Assembly (NCBI GenBank): GCA_016841965.1
Contig: JAEANN010000044.1
Coordinates: 186,001-250,000 of the forward strand
Source: Candidatus Roseilinea mizusawaensis
GTDB lineage: Bacteria > Chloroflexota > Anaerolineae > J036 > Brachytrichaceae
Length of the DNA: 64,000 nt
Reading direction: 5' to 3'
Position 1 is the first letter of the stretch. Each line of letters begins with the position of its first letter. The notes under the pieces were generated by a model. It was not told the DNA's origin and ran no database searches. It saw nothing but the letters and a program-made list of their open reading frames with translations. The position numbers were made by a program, and so were the translations under genes. Below, piece by piece: positions 8,107-17,472 of this stretch.

Positions 8107-11100
8107 ATGTTGAATAGACCTTCGGATCGATCTCGCGCCGGCGTCGTTCTGGTCGTGCTGCTGGTGTGTGCGCTGGCAAGCGCACCGATCTGGCTCGGCC
8201 CCGGCATCCTAAATACCCGCGCCGGCGGCGACAGCCCGTTTCTGTTGCAACGGGTATATGAGCTATCGGCCAATCTGCGCGCCGGCCAGTTTCCTGCCCG
8301 CTGGATGCCGAATGCGGCCTATGGGCTGGGCTACCCGTTCTTTCACTTCTATGCTGCGTTGCCTTACTATCTGGCCGCTGTCCTGAACCAGATCGGTTTT
8401 GATCTGCTGGTTGCTATCAAGCTCACCCAGACGCTCGGCATGTTCGCTGCCGGTGGGACCATGGCGCTCTATGCGCGCCGCTGGCTGCCACCTCTTGGCG
8501 TCGCGTTGGCAAGTGTGGCCTACGTCTTGGCCCCGTTTCATCTCGTCAACGTCTATGTGCGCGGCGACTCGCTTTCCGAGTTCTACGCTTTCGTGTGGTA
8601 TCCGCTGATTCTGTGGTCGGTTGATCGCATCGTGCGGCAGCATACCGCGCCGCCGCCGCTTCGCTTCGGCGCCCATATTGTTCACACGCTGATGCTGGCG
8701 CTGTGTGTGGCGGCGCTTGTGCTGACTCACAACGTGTCGGCCATGATCTTTGCCCCATTCATCGTGGTCTATGCCCTGGCGGCAGTTTGGCGCGAGCGGC
8801 GCGGGCTGCTGTTGCCGGTCATTCGTCTGGCGCTGGCTGCTTTGGCAGCAGTGTTGCTCAGCGCATGGTTCTGGCTGCCGGCGCTGGGCGACGCGCCGTT
8901 GGTCCAACTCGGCAATCAGACGACGGGTTATTTTCATTTCGCCAATCACTTTCGCGGTGTCGATCTGATTCAGTCGGGGTTGATATTTGACTATCGCGAC
9001 TCGCCGTTTGCGATGGGGCTGGCGCAGGCAGTTCTGGCAATGGCCGGCGCGGTGTGGTGCATGGCGCGTGCGCTGCGCACGCGGCATTTTTCCTCCGATT
9101 GCTCGGTGTGGCTGGTTCTGTTTCTCGTAGCAACCTGGATGATTACTCCGCTCTCGCGCAGCGTGTGGGAGATGGCGCCGCTGTTGCCCCTTGCCCAGTT
9201 CCCGTGGCGCTTTCTATCCGTCCAAGCGCTTTTCGCCGCCTTGCTGGTCGGCAGCTTGGTGTTTCAGAGCACAGAAGACAGAACGCAGAATACAGAATAC
9301 GCAACGGACAACACGCAAATCGCAAATGCAAAATCCCAAATCCAAAATCCCAGATGGGTTGTTTTGGCTTTGCTCGTGCTTCTGGTTGTGCAGTCGATCC
9401 CCGGCCTGCCGAATGAGCGTCTGAATGTGCAGGCGGAAGATGTCACGCCAGAATCTCTAAAGCTGTATGAGTGGTTCACCGGCAACATCGGCACGACCAT
9501 TCGCGCCGAATATCTGCCCGTGACGGCGCAGCCGCGTCCGTTCACCGGCCCTGATGTGGTGGGTATGCCGCGTCGGGCGCTTGCGCTGTCGGGCAGTGTG
9601 GCAGTCTCGGCGTTGGAGGAGGAATTCCCTGCGCGTCAGGTGTGGCGTGTGACGGTGGATAATGACGCCGCAACTTTCATCCTGCCGTTGTTGTACTGGC
9701 CGGCCTGGCGCGCGCGCATCGTGGGCGGCCCGGAAATCGCACTGGCTCCGTTTGTGGGGTCGGGCTGGGTCCAAGTGTCGCTGCCGCGCGGGGAGCACCG
9801 CCTCGAGCTATGGCTCGAGGCCACACCCTTACAGCGCGTTGGGGAGGTGATCTCGCTGCTCGCTGTGGTTGTAGTCGCTGGACTTGCGGTGCTGGCAACC
9901 ATGCTGTGGGTGCGCCGGCAGGGATGGCGCAACGCCGGCCGGCAGATTGCGCGCCGGGCTGTTGTGGGCGTCGCGGCGGGTCTGGCGCTTGTGGCGACGG
10001 CGTTGTTGGTGCGCTGGCTCGATCCGCCCGGCGCAGATGCCGCGCCGATGCAGGTGCTGGACTTTGCCGGCCGGCCATTCCCCCATCGCGGGCCGCTGAC
10101 CTTTGTTGATGCGGCGGGGCGCACCTATACCCTGACACAGGCGCATGTGTCGCCGACGCGTGTCAGGGCCGGCGATCTGTTCACCTTGACCACACAGTGG
10201 GAGGGTGGGCGCGCACCGGCTGAGGTCGGCGTGCAACAACTCTTGCCGCAGGGCGGGTATTTTGCTTTGCTGTTCCGCTACGCGCGCGAGGCGTCGTTTG
10301 GCCCGCCGGCGCTGAGTGTGCATCGCGCATTGTCCGACGCGCTGCCCGGCCCCATGCCGCTGACCCTTGTCGCGCGGGATGCAACAGGCCAGCCCATGAC
10401 GCCGACGGTGCCAACCGGTGAGTATGAGGGGGGCGCGATTCTGGCCGGCCTGCTCCTCTCCGACAGCCGGCCCAGCCCGCCCGATGCGATCATTCGCACT
10501 TTTCCCAATGGCATTGTGTTGCGCCATGTCGATTGGTTCCACACCGGCGAGCGCAATATTTGCATCCGCTTGACCTGGTCTACCCTCCATCCCCGCCCCG
10601 ATGCGCTGAAAGTCGCCTTGCGCTTGCGCGGCGCCGATGGGCGCGAAATCGCCCGTGCAGATGGCGAAGCGCAAGGCGGGCTGGCGCCCACCTGGGCATG
10701 GCCGGTCGATGCCCCGGTGGGTGATAACTATTGTGTGGATCTGGTCGACACACTCGGCGTGGGTGAGCCGTACACATTGCTGGTGCGCTGGTATCGGCTG
10801 CGCGACAATCACACAGAAGGCGAGATTACGCTGGTCGGCGAACGCGGTCGAGGCTTGTGGGACGTGCATCTGCCGGCCCTGATCATTACCGAGCATCGCC
10901 AGCAGCCGCCGGCCATGCAGATGCGCAGCGCGGCGCTCTTCGCAGAGTCGATCCGCTTGCTCGGATACGATCTGCTGACCACCACGCAGTCACTCAGCCT
11001 GACTCTGCACTGGCAGGGCCAAAAGCCCATCATGCAGGACTACAAGCTATTCGTTCATCTTGCGCCGATGGAGCGCCCCGAACCGCTGCGGCAGGTCGAT

Positions 11101-11346
11101 CGCTTGACCCAGGATGGGTTGTATCCTACTGGCGTGTGGCAGCCGGGCGAAGTGGTAAGCGAGCGTGTGGCGCTTGACCTGACCGGCCTGCCGCCCGCCC
11201 GTTATCGGCTGGCTATCGGCTGGTACGATCCGAACACCCTGGCGCGCTTGCCGGCCAGCAATGCCGGCCAGCCGGTGCCAGACGACTGGCTGGTGCTGGC
11301 CGAGATCGATCTGACGCACGAGCCGGGGGCAGGAGAAAAGCCGTGA
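8107..11346 (+). CDS. Large PTPS-related (GT-C-like) membrane protein
   Basis: About 1079 residues. The first 420 carry some ten membrane helices and match the family called 6-pyruvoyl-tetrahydropterin synthase-related membrane proteins. The name is misleading: the fold resembles GT-C glycosyltransferases, with an Asp/Arg-containing first loop (GGDSPFLLQRVYEL) and PNAAYGLGYPFFHFYA. Residues about 470-1079 are beta-rich and extracytoplasmic, with one more helix pair near 570-650. A role in transferring sugars to surface polymers or proteins is inferred. An unusual A-rich stretch near residues 387-416 interrupts the GC-rich gene. The next gene starts within its stop codon (GTGA overlap), so the two are probably co-translated. 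Confidence 0.75.
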   Translation: MLNRPSDRSRAGVVLVVLLVCALASAPIWLGPGILNTRAGGDSPFLLQRVYELSANLRAGQFPARWMPNAAYGLGYPFFHFYAALPYYLAAVLNQIGFDLLVAIKLTQTLGMFAAGGTMALYARRWLPPLGVALASVAYVLAPFHLVNVYVRGDSLSEFYAFVWYPLILWSVDRIVRQHTAPPPLRFGAHIVHTLMLALCVAALVLTHNVSAMIFAPFIVVYALAAVWRERRGLLLPVIRLALAALAAVLLSAWFWLPALGDAPLVQLGNQTTGYFHFANHFRGVDLIQSGLIFDYRDSPFAMGLAQAVLAMAGAVWCMARALRTRHFSSDCSVWLVLFLVATWMITPLSRSVWEMAPLLPLAQFPWRFLSVQALFAALLVGSLVFQSTEDRTQNTEYATDNTQIANAKSQIQNPRWVVLALLVLLVVQSIPGLPNERLNVQAEDVTPESLKLYEWFTGNIGTTIRAEYLPVTAQPRPFTGPDVVGMPRRALALSGSVAVSALEEEFPARQVWRVTVDNDAATFILPLLYWPAWRARIVGGPEIALAPFVGSGWVQVSLPRGEHRLELWLEATPLQRVGEVISLLAVVVVAGLAVLATMLWVRRQGWRNAGRQIARRAVVGVAAGLALVATALLVRWLDPPGADAAPMQVLDFAGRPFPHRGPLTFVDAAGRTYTLTQAHVSPTRVRAGDLFTLTTQWEGGRAPAEVGVQQLLPQGGYFALLFRYAREASFGPPALSVHRALSDALPGPMPLTLVARDATGQPMTPTVPTGEYEGGAILAGLLLSDSRPSPPDAIIRTFPNGIVLRHVDWFHTGERNICIRLTWSTLHPRPDALKVALRLRGADGREIARADGEAQGGLAPTWAWPVDAPVGDNYCVDLVDTLGVGEPYTLLVRWYRLRDNHTEGEITLVGERGRGLWDVHLPALIITEHRQQPPAMQMRSAALFAESIRLLGYDLLTTTQSLSLTLHWQGQKPIMQDYKLFVHLAPMERPEPLRQVDRLTQDGLYPTGVWQPGEVVSERVALDLTGLPPARYRLAIGWYDPNTLARLPASNAGQPVPDDWLVLAEIDLTHEPGAGEKP
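9266..9352. repeat. A-rich low-complexity insertion inside a GC-rich gene
   Basis: About 87 bp made of short A-rich words (CAGAATACAGAATAC, CAAATCGCAAATGC, CCCAAATCCAAAATCC) sits in frame within the PTPS-related gene and encodes a Gln/Asn/Thr-rich loop. Its composition is far from the flanks and from all neighbouring genes. Confidence 0.75.
9801..9820. repeat. Perfect 8-bp palindromic hairpin in coding sequence
   Basis: CCTCGAGC - TATG - GCTCGAGG forms a perfect stem with a 4-base loop inside the PTPS-related gene, where it encodes RLELWLEA. Probably a coincidence of coding; recorded because the stem is perfect. Confidence 0.5.
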
Positions 11347-12236
11347 AGCGCACGACACTGGCGCTGGCGATGCTGGTTGGGCTGACGGTTGCGCCGGCTT
11401 GCGGCGCCCCGCTCACGCCCTTCCCCACAGTCAAAATCGCGCTGGTCGCCCCGTTCGAGGGCCGCTTTGCTGCCGTGGGCTACCAGGCCTTCCCGGCCAT
11501 GCGCATCGCCTTGCGCGAGCAGATCGCAGCCGGCGGCATCGGCGGATTTCAGGTTGAGTTTGTGGCTTACAACGACAATGCCGATCCGGCACAGGCTGCC
11601 CGCATGGCGCGCAACGTTGTGTTGGACGAATCGGTTGTCGCAGTCATCGGGCACTATCGGCTGGATACCACGCTGGCCGCGCTTGCGGTATACACACAGG
11701 CCGGGCTGCCGGTCATTGCGCCGGGTGTTCCGGCAGACTTGCTGCCCGAGCATCCGCTGCTGTTTCGCATGGGCGCTTCGACTGCGCAGTTACGCGCCCC
11801 GGCGTCGTGCCGTATCGATGAGGAGCTGCGGCAGCAAATCCTGGCTGTTGTGCCCGATCTTCAGTCCGGCGCGGTACAACGTCTGTTTGCCACGCGCGTG
11901 GCCGGCAAGTGTTTCGCCACCGACGCGCCCGATCCGCGCGATTGGCCGGCTGCACAACGCGCCTTGTCTGCTTTTTCCGATGTGTCGGGCGGCTTCGCGC
12001 CTGGGCCGCGCGCCATCACGGCCTATGACGCCACTCGCCTGATTCTGGCCGCTTTGCAAGCACAGACGCAGGCCGGTCGTCGGCCTAGCCGGGCAGAGTT
12101 GGCCCATGCGCTACGCACGATCCCCTATACCGGTCTGCTTGGCCCGATTCGATTCGACTCGCAGGGCGTGATCGTGGAGCCTGCGGTGTGGGTGTATCGA
12201 TTCGACCGCTCTGGTGAACTGCTGCTGATGCGCTAG
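11343..12236 (+). CDS. Short branched-chain-type periplasmic binding protein
   Basis: A 297-residue protein of the Leu/Ile/Val-binding (Peripla_BP_6) fold. After a signal segment ending near ACGAP, it shows the family opening KIALVAPFEG, then MRIALREQI, VVAVIGHYR and AGLPVIAPG, and at the C-terminus YDATRLILAAL and GLLGPIRFDSQG. Full-length members run 370-400 residues. Here lobe 1 passes almost directly into the C-terminal part, so the central segment is missing. It starts with GTG overlapping the upstream stop codon. No permease or ATPase genes are near, so it may be a sensor-like or degenerate binding protein rather than a transporter component. Confidence 0.7.
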   Translation: MKRTTLALAMLVGLTVAPACGAPLTPFPTVKIALVAPFEGRFAAVGYQAFPAMRIALREQIAAGGIGGFQVEFVAYNDNADPAQAARMARNVVLDESVVAVIGHYRLDTTLAALAVYTQAGLPVIAPGVPADLLPEHPLLFRMGASTAQLRAPASCRIDEELRQQILAVVPDLQSGAVQRLFATRVAGKCFATDAPDPRDWPAAQRALSAFSDVSGGFAPGPRAITAYDATRLILAALQAQTQAGRRPSRAELAHALRTIPYTGLLGPIRFDSQGVIVEPAVWVYRFDRSGELLLMR

Positions 12237-12307
12237 AGGCTGTTCAGATGGCCGACGCCCCAGATCAGGTATTGGGGCAGGCGTCCGGGTTACAATCATT
12301 CTGGATC

Positions 12308-13705
12308 ATGAGCACGAGTAGCCGGAAATCAGCGCGACGACGTGCGATGTGGCTGACCGGCTTTGTAGCCGGCCTGGCTACAGTCGCGCTCCTGGTGGCA
12401 TGGCTTAACGGGTTGGGGCAGCCGCTGCTCGATGATGTTGTGCCGGCCCCGCCGCCTCGCGAACCTATTGTCAGCGCCATTGATTCAGATACGTGCCGGG
12501 ATCGCCCTGTCGGTGCGCAATATGCAATGGTGTGTGTGGATTCACAATTGCTGAACACAGACGACCCCACCGCGTGCGATCCTTTTGGCGGGCCGTATCA
12601 GATTGTTGTTTGTCCCGACCCATCACAGATCATAACCGGCAACACACGCCCAACCCTGGCAGCCGGCGCGGGAAGTGTGATCCTGCCTTTGCCGCCGGCG
12701 CCGACATCGCCCCCGTTGAGTCCGACGACCACGCCAGAGATGGCTGCGCGCTGGACTGCAACGCCGGCTGACCGAGCTATAGGAGCGTCCGCCCCCGAAG
12801 AAGATATGGGTAGCCCCGCCGCCACGCCGGCTTTAACTCAAACACCTGCTCAGTTGCCGCAGCCGGCGCCACCCCTGCTCGATCCGCTGCAATCGCCGCC
12901 TGGCCCGGCCACAACACCTGCGCCGGCCCCCACACCGATTGACGCACCCACCATCATCGTCATGCCGACCCCAATGCCGACCCAGGTTGAGCTGAATCCC
13001 GACGCCGCAACTGCAACACCGACCCTGGCATCGACGCCCTCTATTGCTCCGGATGTGACGCCCACACCGACCATAGAGGCCGGCCCGACGCCCACCCCGG
13101 CCATGCCCATCACACTCCCCATCGCGTTGCCGGACGAGGGCTATGTGATGACCGGCGCCGGGCAACAGACCACGCCGGGGCTGGTGCTCACATCTACCCG
13201 GCTGCTGCTGGTCAGGTTGATGTACAACGGCGCAGGCAGTGTGGCGGTGTCGGTGCGTGGCGCAAGCGAATCGGCGGGCCGACTCATGTTACAAGCTGCC
13301 GGTCTGCCGGAAAAGAGCGGCGTGATCGATATACCAGACGCCGGCGTCTATTTCATTGACGTGAGCACAACTTCGGGCGGTTCCTGGACTCTGACAGTGA
13401 GCCAGCCGGTTCCGCCGCTGCAAACGCCTTTTACTGCTCCCAATACCTCTCTGAGGGGCTGGGGCGATCAGGCTACCGGCTTTGTGCGACTGCATAGCGG
13501 GGCAATTGCAATACGCTTCGAGCACGCCGGCAGCGGCGCATTTTCCGTGACGTTGTACGACGCCGAAACAGGCCGGCAGGTTGGGTCGCCGCTGGTGCAG
13601 ACAATCGGTCCGTTGCAACAAACTGTGACGCTGCCCATCGCGCGTGAAGGCATCTATGTCTTTGATGTGACCGCTACTGATGTGTGGTCAATCATCATCC
13701 AGTGA
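12308..13705 (+). CDS. Secreted Thr/Pro-linker protein with two beta domains
   Basis: A 465-residue protein: basic N-terminus, one membrane segment (about residues 12-33), a short Cys-containing region, then about 170 residues dominated by Thr, Pro and Ala, and two similar C-terminal beta domains (about 276-372 and 378-465), each ending in an Ile/Val-rich strand pattern (GVYFIDVSTT, GIYVFDVTAT). The domain pair resembles PPC-type beta modules, but I cannot assign a function. The ATG at 12308 was preferred; TACAAT lies 11 nt upstream and no ribosome-binding site is seen. A surface or stalk-like extracellular role is inferred. Confidence 0.7.
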   Translation: MSTSSRKSARRRAMWLTGFVAGLATVALLVAWLNGLGQPLLDDVVPAPPPREPIVSAIDSDTCRDRPVGAQYAMVCVDSQLLNTDDPTACDPFGGPYQIVVCPDPSQIITGNTRPTLAAGAGSVILPLPPAPTSPPLSPTTTPEMAARWTATPADRAIGASAPEEDMGSPAATPALTQTPAQLPQPAPPLLDPLQSPPGPATTPAPAPTPIDAPTIIVMPTPMPTQVELNPDAATATPTLASTPSIAPDVTPTPTIEAGPTPTPAMPITLPIALPDEGYVMTGAGQQTTPGLVLTSTRLLLVRLMYNGAGSVAVSVRGASESAGRLMLQAAGLPEKSGVIDIPDAGVYFIDVSTTSGGSWTLTVSQPVPPLQTPFTAPNTSLRGWGDQATGFVRLHSGAIAIRFEHAGSGAFSVTLYDAETGRQVGSPLVQTIGPLQQTVTLPIAREGIYVFDVTATDVWSIIIQ

Positions 13706-13965
13706 CGCCGGTGCAGGTAGATTCGCCCATTCCAGCCGGCTGCTGTCTCGCCGCCGATTGCTGCCGTTGCGCGTCCCTCTTTCTTGACGCAAATTCAACG
13801 CCGCAGATCGAAAGGCAATCGTAGGGTACGATTCCCATCTCTGTGATACACTCATCTTGTCGCAAGCCTGCTCATCATTAAGAGCGTCGCTGCTCGCTCA
13901 TCAGGGGCAGGTCACGCGCGGGGAACGCATGGTCTGCTGCTGTGACAAAAAAGGATGGGACTTCG

Positions 13966-16900
13966 ATGATCAGGTTTAAGCCTCGACAAACAAGGATTCG
14001 TGGATCAACGTTTCTCCTCGTTTGTCTCGCTTTGGCGATGACGGCCGCCGTCGTCACCGTGATCGTCGCCGCTTCTGGCAGACAGACGCGCTGGGTTGGC
14101 AACATTGCCATCACGGCCGATCAGTTTGTCTACCTGGGTGACGGAAAAACGTATGCCTCGGGCAATGTGCAGTTAGGCGACAAACTGCTCTTGTCCGGCG
14201 CTGACGATCAAGTCGTCTTCGATAGCGAGACGTTAGTCGGTCAGGGCACGCTGAAGCTGACCGATGGCGATCTGGAGCTGTTCAGTGGCCCGTTCACCGC
14301 GTCGGGCAAGACTGGACTAGCCAAACCAGACCCAACGGTCAGTTCCAAGCTCAACCGCATTGCCGGCTTTGCGGTAGCCAGACCGGCCTCCATCACTTAC
14401 GTGAACATCCCTGCGGGAACAGCAGGTGGCACGGGTGACATCGTCATTGCCGCCCCCGGCGTGACGAAAGTGTCCTCGGTCAACTTCCTGTTGCAGCCAG
14501 GCGCAACGTTCATGGGCGAAGTGCCGCCGATGGAGTTCGACCTTGCCGGCGTCATCCTCCAGATTCCTGAAGGCGCGCAGGTGACCGACACCGGCATTTA
14601 CGCCTCCAGGGTCACGCTCCAAATGCCCCCCGAATTGGGTGGTCAGACCACCGTCCTGACCGGGTTCGGGATCACCGCCCAAGGCCTGGTGCTGAGCACA
14701 GGCAACGGCGAGATCACGCTGCCCGATATGTGGATTGGCGATGGCGACTACATCAAGATGTCGGGGATGAAGGGCAAGCTGGTGTATGACGTTCAGGCAA
14801 ACAATTACTTGTTCAACGCAGCCGGAACGCTCGATGTGACGCTGCCGGATAACATGGTGTCCACTCAGGTCCATCTTGAATTGACCTCCGATGGCTACGC
14901 CGCGCAAATCATGGGCCATGTGCCCGGATTTGAGCTGAACGTTGCCGGCGGGTTGATGAAGCTGGGCGAAGTGAACATCACCGGCGCCGGCCTGACTGCC
15001 AAGACGGCTCAGTTCGTGCTTCCTGCCGATCTGGGCGGCGCGTCTATGGCATTGACCGATGTCTACATCGACGGACAGGGCCTGAGCGTTGGGAGCGGCG
15101 ACTTTGCCATCCCAGACGTGATGTTGGCCGATGGCCTGAGCATTAGCGGGGCCAAGGCGCAGTTGTCTGTGATCAACGGTCAATATGCGCTGGCTGCCCA
15201 GGGCACATTGAATGTGATGTTGCCGGAGAACACCCAGGCAACCGCTGTCACATTCGTGATGTCCAAAGATGGAGACATCACAGGCGAAGTGAATGGTCTG
15301 AAGCTCAATTTGGGCGGCGCGGTGCTCGAGTTGGGCGCAACGAAGCTCGGCAGTGCAGGGTTGACCAGTGAATCGGCTGCCATCACAGTCCCGCCAGAAC
15401 TGGGCGGTCTGTCGGCGGCGGTTGATCAAGTGGTCATCGGCGCCGACGGGTTGTCATTTGGCTCGGCAGGTCTTAACGTGATCTTGCCAGACATTGTGCT
15501 GGGCGAAGGGCTAAGCCTTGCCAATAACATGGCAAAGCTGAGCGTCGTCGATTCTGGGCAGAGATTTGCGTTCGATGTAAGCTCGACGCTGGTTGCTGGC
15601 ACGGATAGCGAACCGATTACGTTCGCTATGTCCGCCAATCCGGATGGCAGCGTCGCGTTGAAAGGTACTGCGGGCGCGCTCTCCTTGGACCTGGGCGGCA
15701 TCGTGTTTGGCTTGAACAACGTTGAAGTCACCGGCGAGGGCCTGATGGCAAAGAGCGCCTCAATTGCTTTGCCGGCTGATCTGGGCGGCGGTGTGGCTAC
15801 CGTCAGCGACGTCCTAATTGACGGCTATGGCGTCTCGGTGGCCGGCGGCGCTATTACCCTTCCTGATCTCGTCGTCGTGGATGGGGTGTTGACGCTGACT
15901 GGCGCGCGCCTCGATTTGGGTGTGGCCGACGGCGCCTATGTGGCTTCCGGTCAGGGCACTCTCAATGTCACACTGCCCGGCAACGAGAGGGCAGCTCCGA
16001 TCACCTTCAAGATCAGCGGCGACGGTCAGGTCTCGGCAGAAACCACCGGCCTGATGCTTGATGTCGGCGGCCCGGTGCTCAAACTAGGCCCGGCCAGGTT
16101 GACGGCTGAAGGTTTGAGCGCTGATGAGGCCATGATCACATTGCCGTCTGACCTGGGTGGTCTGTCTGCAACGGTCGATCAGGTGGTCATCGGCGCGAAC
16201 GGCTTGTCGTTCGGCGCGGCCGGCCTCAACATCATCCTGCCTGAAATCCCGTTGGGTGAAGGCCTGGCCTTCACCGATAGCACGGCACAACTGAAGGTGA
16301 TAAACGAGCCGGCAGGTCAAACCTATGCCATGGATGTCGCCTCGTCGTTGAGCATCGGCGAAACGAGTGAGTCCATCAAGTTCACCATGTCCGCGATGCC
16401 GGATGGCAGCGTGTCGATTGACGGGGCCATGAGCGGCTTGGGCATCGACATCGGCGGCGTGGTGCTTAGCCTGATCGATGTGTCGATCTCCAACGACGGT
16501 CTGGCCGCTTCGGCGGCTACGGTGGCGCTGCCGGCCGAGCTTGGCGGTGGCATGACTGCTGTCAAGGATATCCGCATCACCGGCCAGGGCTTGAGCGTTG
16601 GCGGCGGTAGTCTGGTGTTGCCGGAGATTGTGCTGGCTGACGGCGCGATTTCCATCAGCAATGCCACGGCTGATATCGCCGTCGTCGATGGCGCCTATGG
16701 TTTCATGGCTAAGGGCACTTTGGCAACCAACCTGCCCGACATGGCTCAGACCGCGGATGTCACGTTCTCCATCGGCGGCGACGGCCAGATTCAAGGCTCG
16801 GTCTCCGGGCTGAAGCTAAATCTGGGCGGCGTGATGCTGGCCTTGGGCGAAACCAAGCTCAACAGCGAGGGCCTGACTGCTGCGAGCGCGAGCATCCGTG

Positions 16901-17229
16901 TGCCGTTCCTCTTCTCGGCCTCTGTGTCCGATGTGTCCATCGGTGCAAATGGTCTCTCGTTCGGGTCTGGCAACCTGAGCGTGTCATTGCCGGACATCAT
17001 GATCAACTCTGGCTTCGGTTTCACCAAGAACGAGCTGGCGATCAGCTTGACCGGCGCCGGGGCAGTGGTCACGATTGATTCGACAATGATCGCCGAGAGT
17101 GAGCAGCGGCCTGTGCGTCTGACCTTCAACGCTACCGGCAACGAGGTGGCAGCAGCCGGTAATCCAAGCTTCATGATCAATCTGGGCGGCATTATGGTGA
17201 CGCTCAGCGATATGAGCACGCAGAACTGA
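13966..17229 (+). CDS. Giant exported repeat protein with alternating 123/127-residue units
   Basis: A 1087-residue protein starting at the ATG at 13966, with AAAGGATGGG upstream. A single N-terminal membrane or signal segment (about 12-38) precedes a repetitive body. From about residue 220 to the end, seven units of 123-127 residues follow one another. Each has LP.(D/E)LGG, a DV.I.G.GLS turn, LP(D/E)I and a LNLGG closing strand. Units alternate between two types, giving a super-repeat of about 250 residues. The glycine/asparagine turns and regular strands suggest a beta-solenoid or stacked-beta rod. I recognise no family. It is last in the envelope-gene run and is followed by a strong terminator. 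Confidence 0.75.
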   Translation: MIRFKPRQTRIRGSTFLLVCLALAMTAAVVTVIVAASGRQTRWVGNIAITADQFVYLGDGKTYASGNVQLGDKLLLSGADDQVVFDSETLVGQGTLKLTDGDLELFSGPFTASGKTGLAKPDPTVSSKLNRIAGFAVARPASITYVNIPAGTAGGTGDIVIAAPGVTKVSSVNFLLQPGATFMGEVPPMEFDLAGVILQIPEGAQVTDTGIYASRVTLQMPPELGGQTTVLTGFGITAQGLVLSTGNGEITLPDMWIGDGDYIKMSGMKGKLVYDVQANNYLFNAAGTLDVTLPDNMVSTQVHLELTSDGYAAQIMGHVPGFELNVAGGLMKLGEVNITGAGLTAKTAQFVLPADLGGASMALTDVYIDGQGLSVGSGDFAIPDVMLADGLSISGAKAQLSVINGQYALAAQGTLNVMLPENTQATAVTFVMSKDGDITGEVNGLKLNLGGAVLELGATKLGSAGLTSESAAITVPPELGGLSAAVDQVVIGADGLSFGSAGLNVILPDIVLGEGLSLANNMAKLSVVDSGQRFAFDVSSTLVAGTDSEPITFAMSANPDGSVALKGTAGALSLDLGGIVFGLNNVEVTGEGLMAKSASIALPADLGGGVATVSDVLIDGYGVSVAGGAITLPDLVVVDGVLTLTGARLDLGVADGAYVASGQGTLNVTLPGNERAAPITFKISGDGQVSAETTGLMLDVGGPVLKLGPARLTAEGLSADEAMITLPSDLGGLSATVDQVVIGANGLSFGAAGLNIILPEIPLGEGLAFTDSTAQLKVINEPAGQTYAMDVASSLSIGETSESIKFTMSAMPDGSVSIDGAMSGLGIDIGGVVLSLIDVSISNDGLAASAATVALPAELGGGMTAVKDIRITGQGLSVGGGSLVLPEIVLADGAISISNATADIAVVDGAYGFMAKGTLATNLPDMAQTADVTFSIGGDGQIQGSVSGLKLNLGGVMLALGETKLNSEGLTAASASIRVPFLFSASVSDVSIGANGLSFGSGNLSVSLPDIMINSGFGFTKNELAISLTGAGAVVTIDSTMIAESEQRPVRLTFNATGNEVAAAGNPSFMINLGGIMVTLSDMSTQN
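14633..17229 (+). repeat. Coding tandem repeats, about 370-385 bp per unit
   Basis: Unit landmarks (the LGG codons) fall near 14633, 15031, 15400, 15781, 16153, 16540 and 16905. Spacings of 369-398 bp alternate between shorter and longer. Comparing every second unit gives better matches (period 750-760 bp) than comparing neighbours; for example, DQVVIGA.GLSFG recurs only at 15420 and 16173. Confidence 0.8.
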
Positions 17230-17337
17230 CGAGCAATGCAGCGACGCCACGGCTTGTGGCCGTGACTGACTGAGCGTATCTTCCCCCGACGCACAAGCGC
17301 CAGGTCGCTCAGGCAAGGATGCGCAGGTGAGAAACCG

Positions 17338-17378
17338 GGCGCGGCAGTTTGCAAAGCTGCCGCGCCTGCGCTTTTTCT
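17338..17378 (+). terminator. Rho-independent terminator
   Basis: GGCGCGGCAG (17338-17347) pairs perfectly with CTGCCGCGCC (17357-17366) around TTTGCAAAG, followed by TGCGCTTTTTCT. It lies 109 bp after the repeat-protein stop and before glpK, so it ends the envelope-gene transcript. Confidence 0.85.
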
Positions 17379-17472
17379 AATTATGCGTTGTGCTCTGCAG
17401 CCAAGAATGTGGAATACTTGCCGCACCACAAGCCCAACACACATATGTTTGACATTCTCCCTGGAGGTCTGT

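Noticed and set aside
12272-12296. TTGGGG/TACAAT as a sigma-70 promoter for the Thr/Pro-linker gene
   Set aside because: The 13-14 bp spacing is too short for a normal promoter. Only the TACAAT box is kept as a note.
17246-17262. CACGGC-TTGTG-GCCGTG hairpin after the repeat-protein gene as the terminator
   Set aside because: It has no T-run. The stronger hairpin at 17338-17378 fits better.
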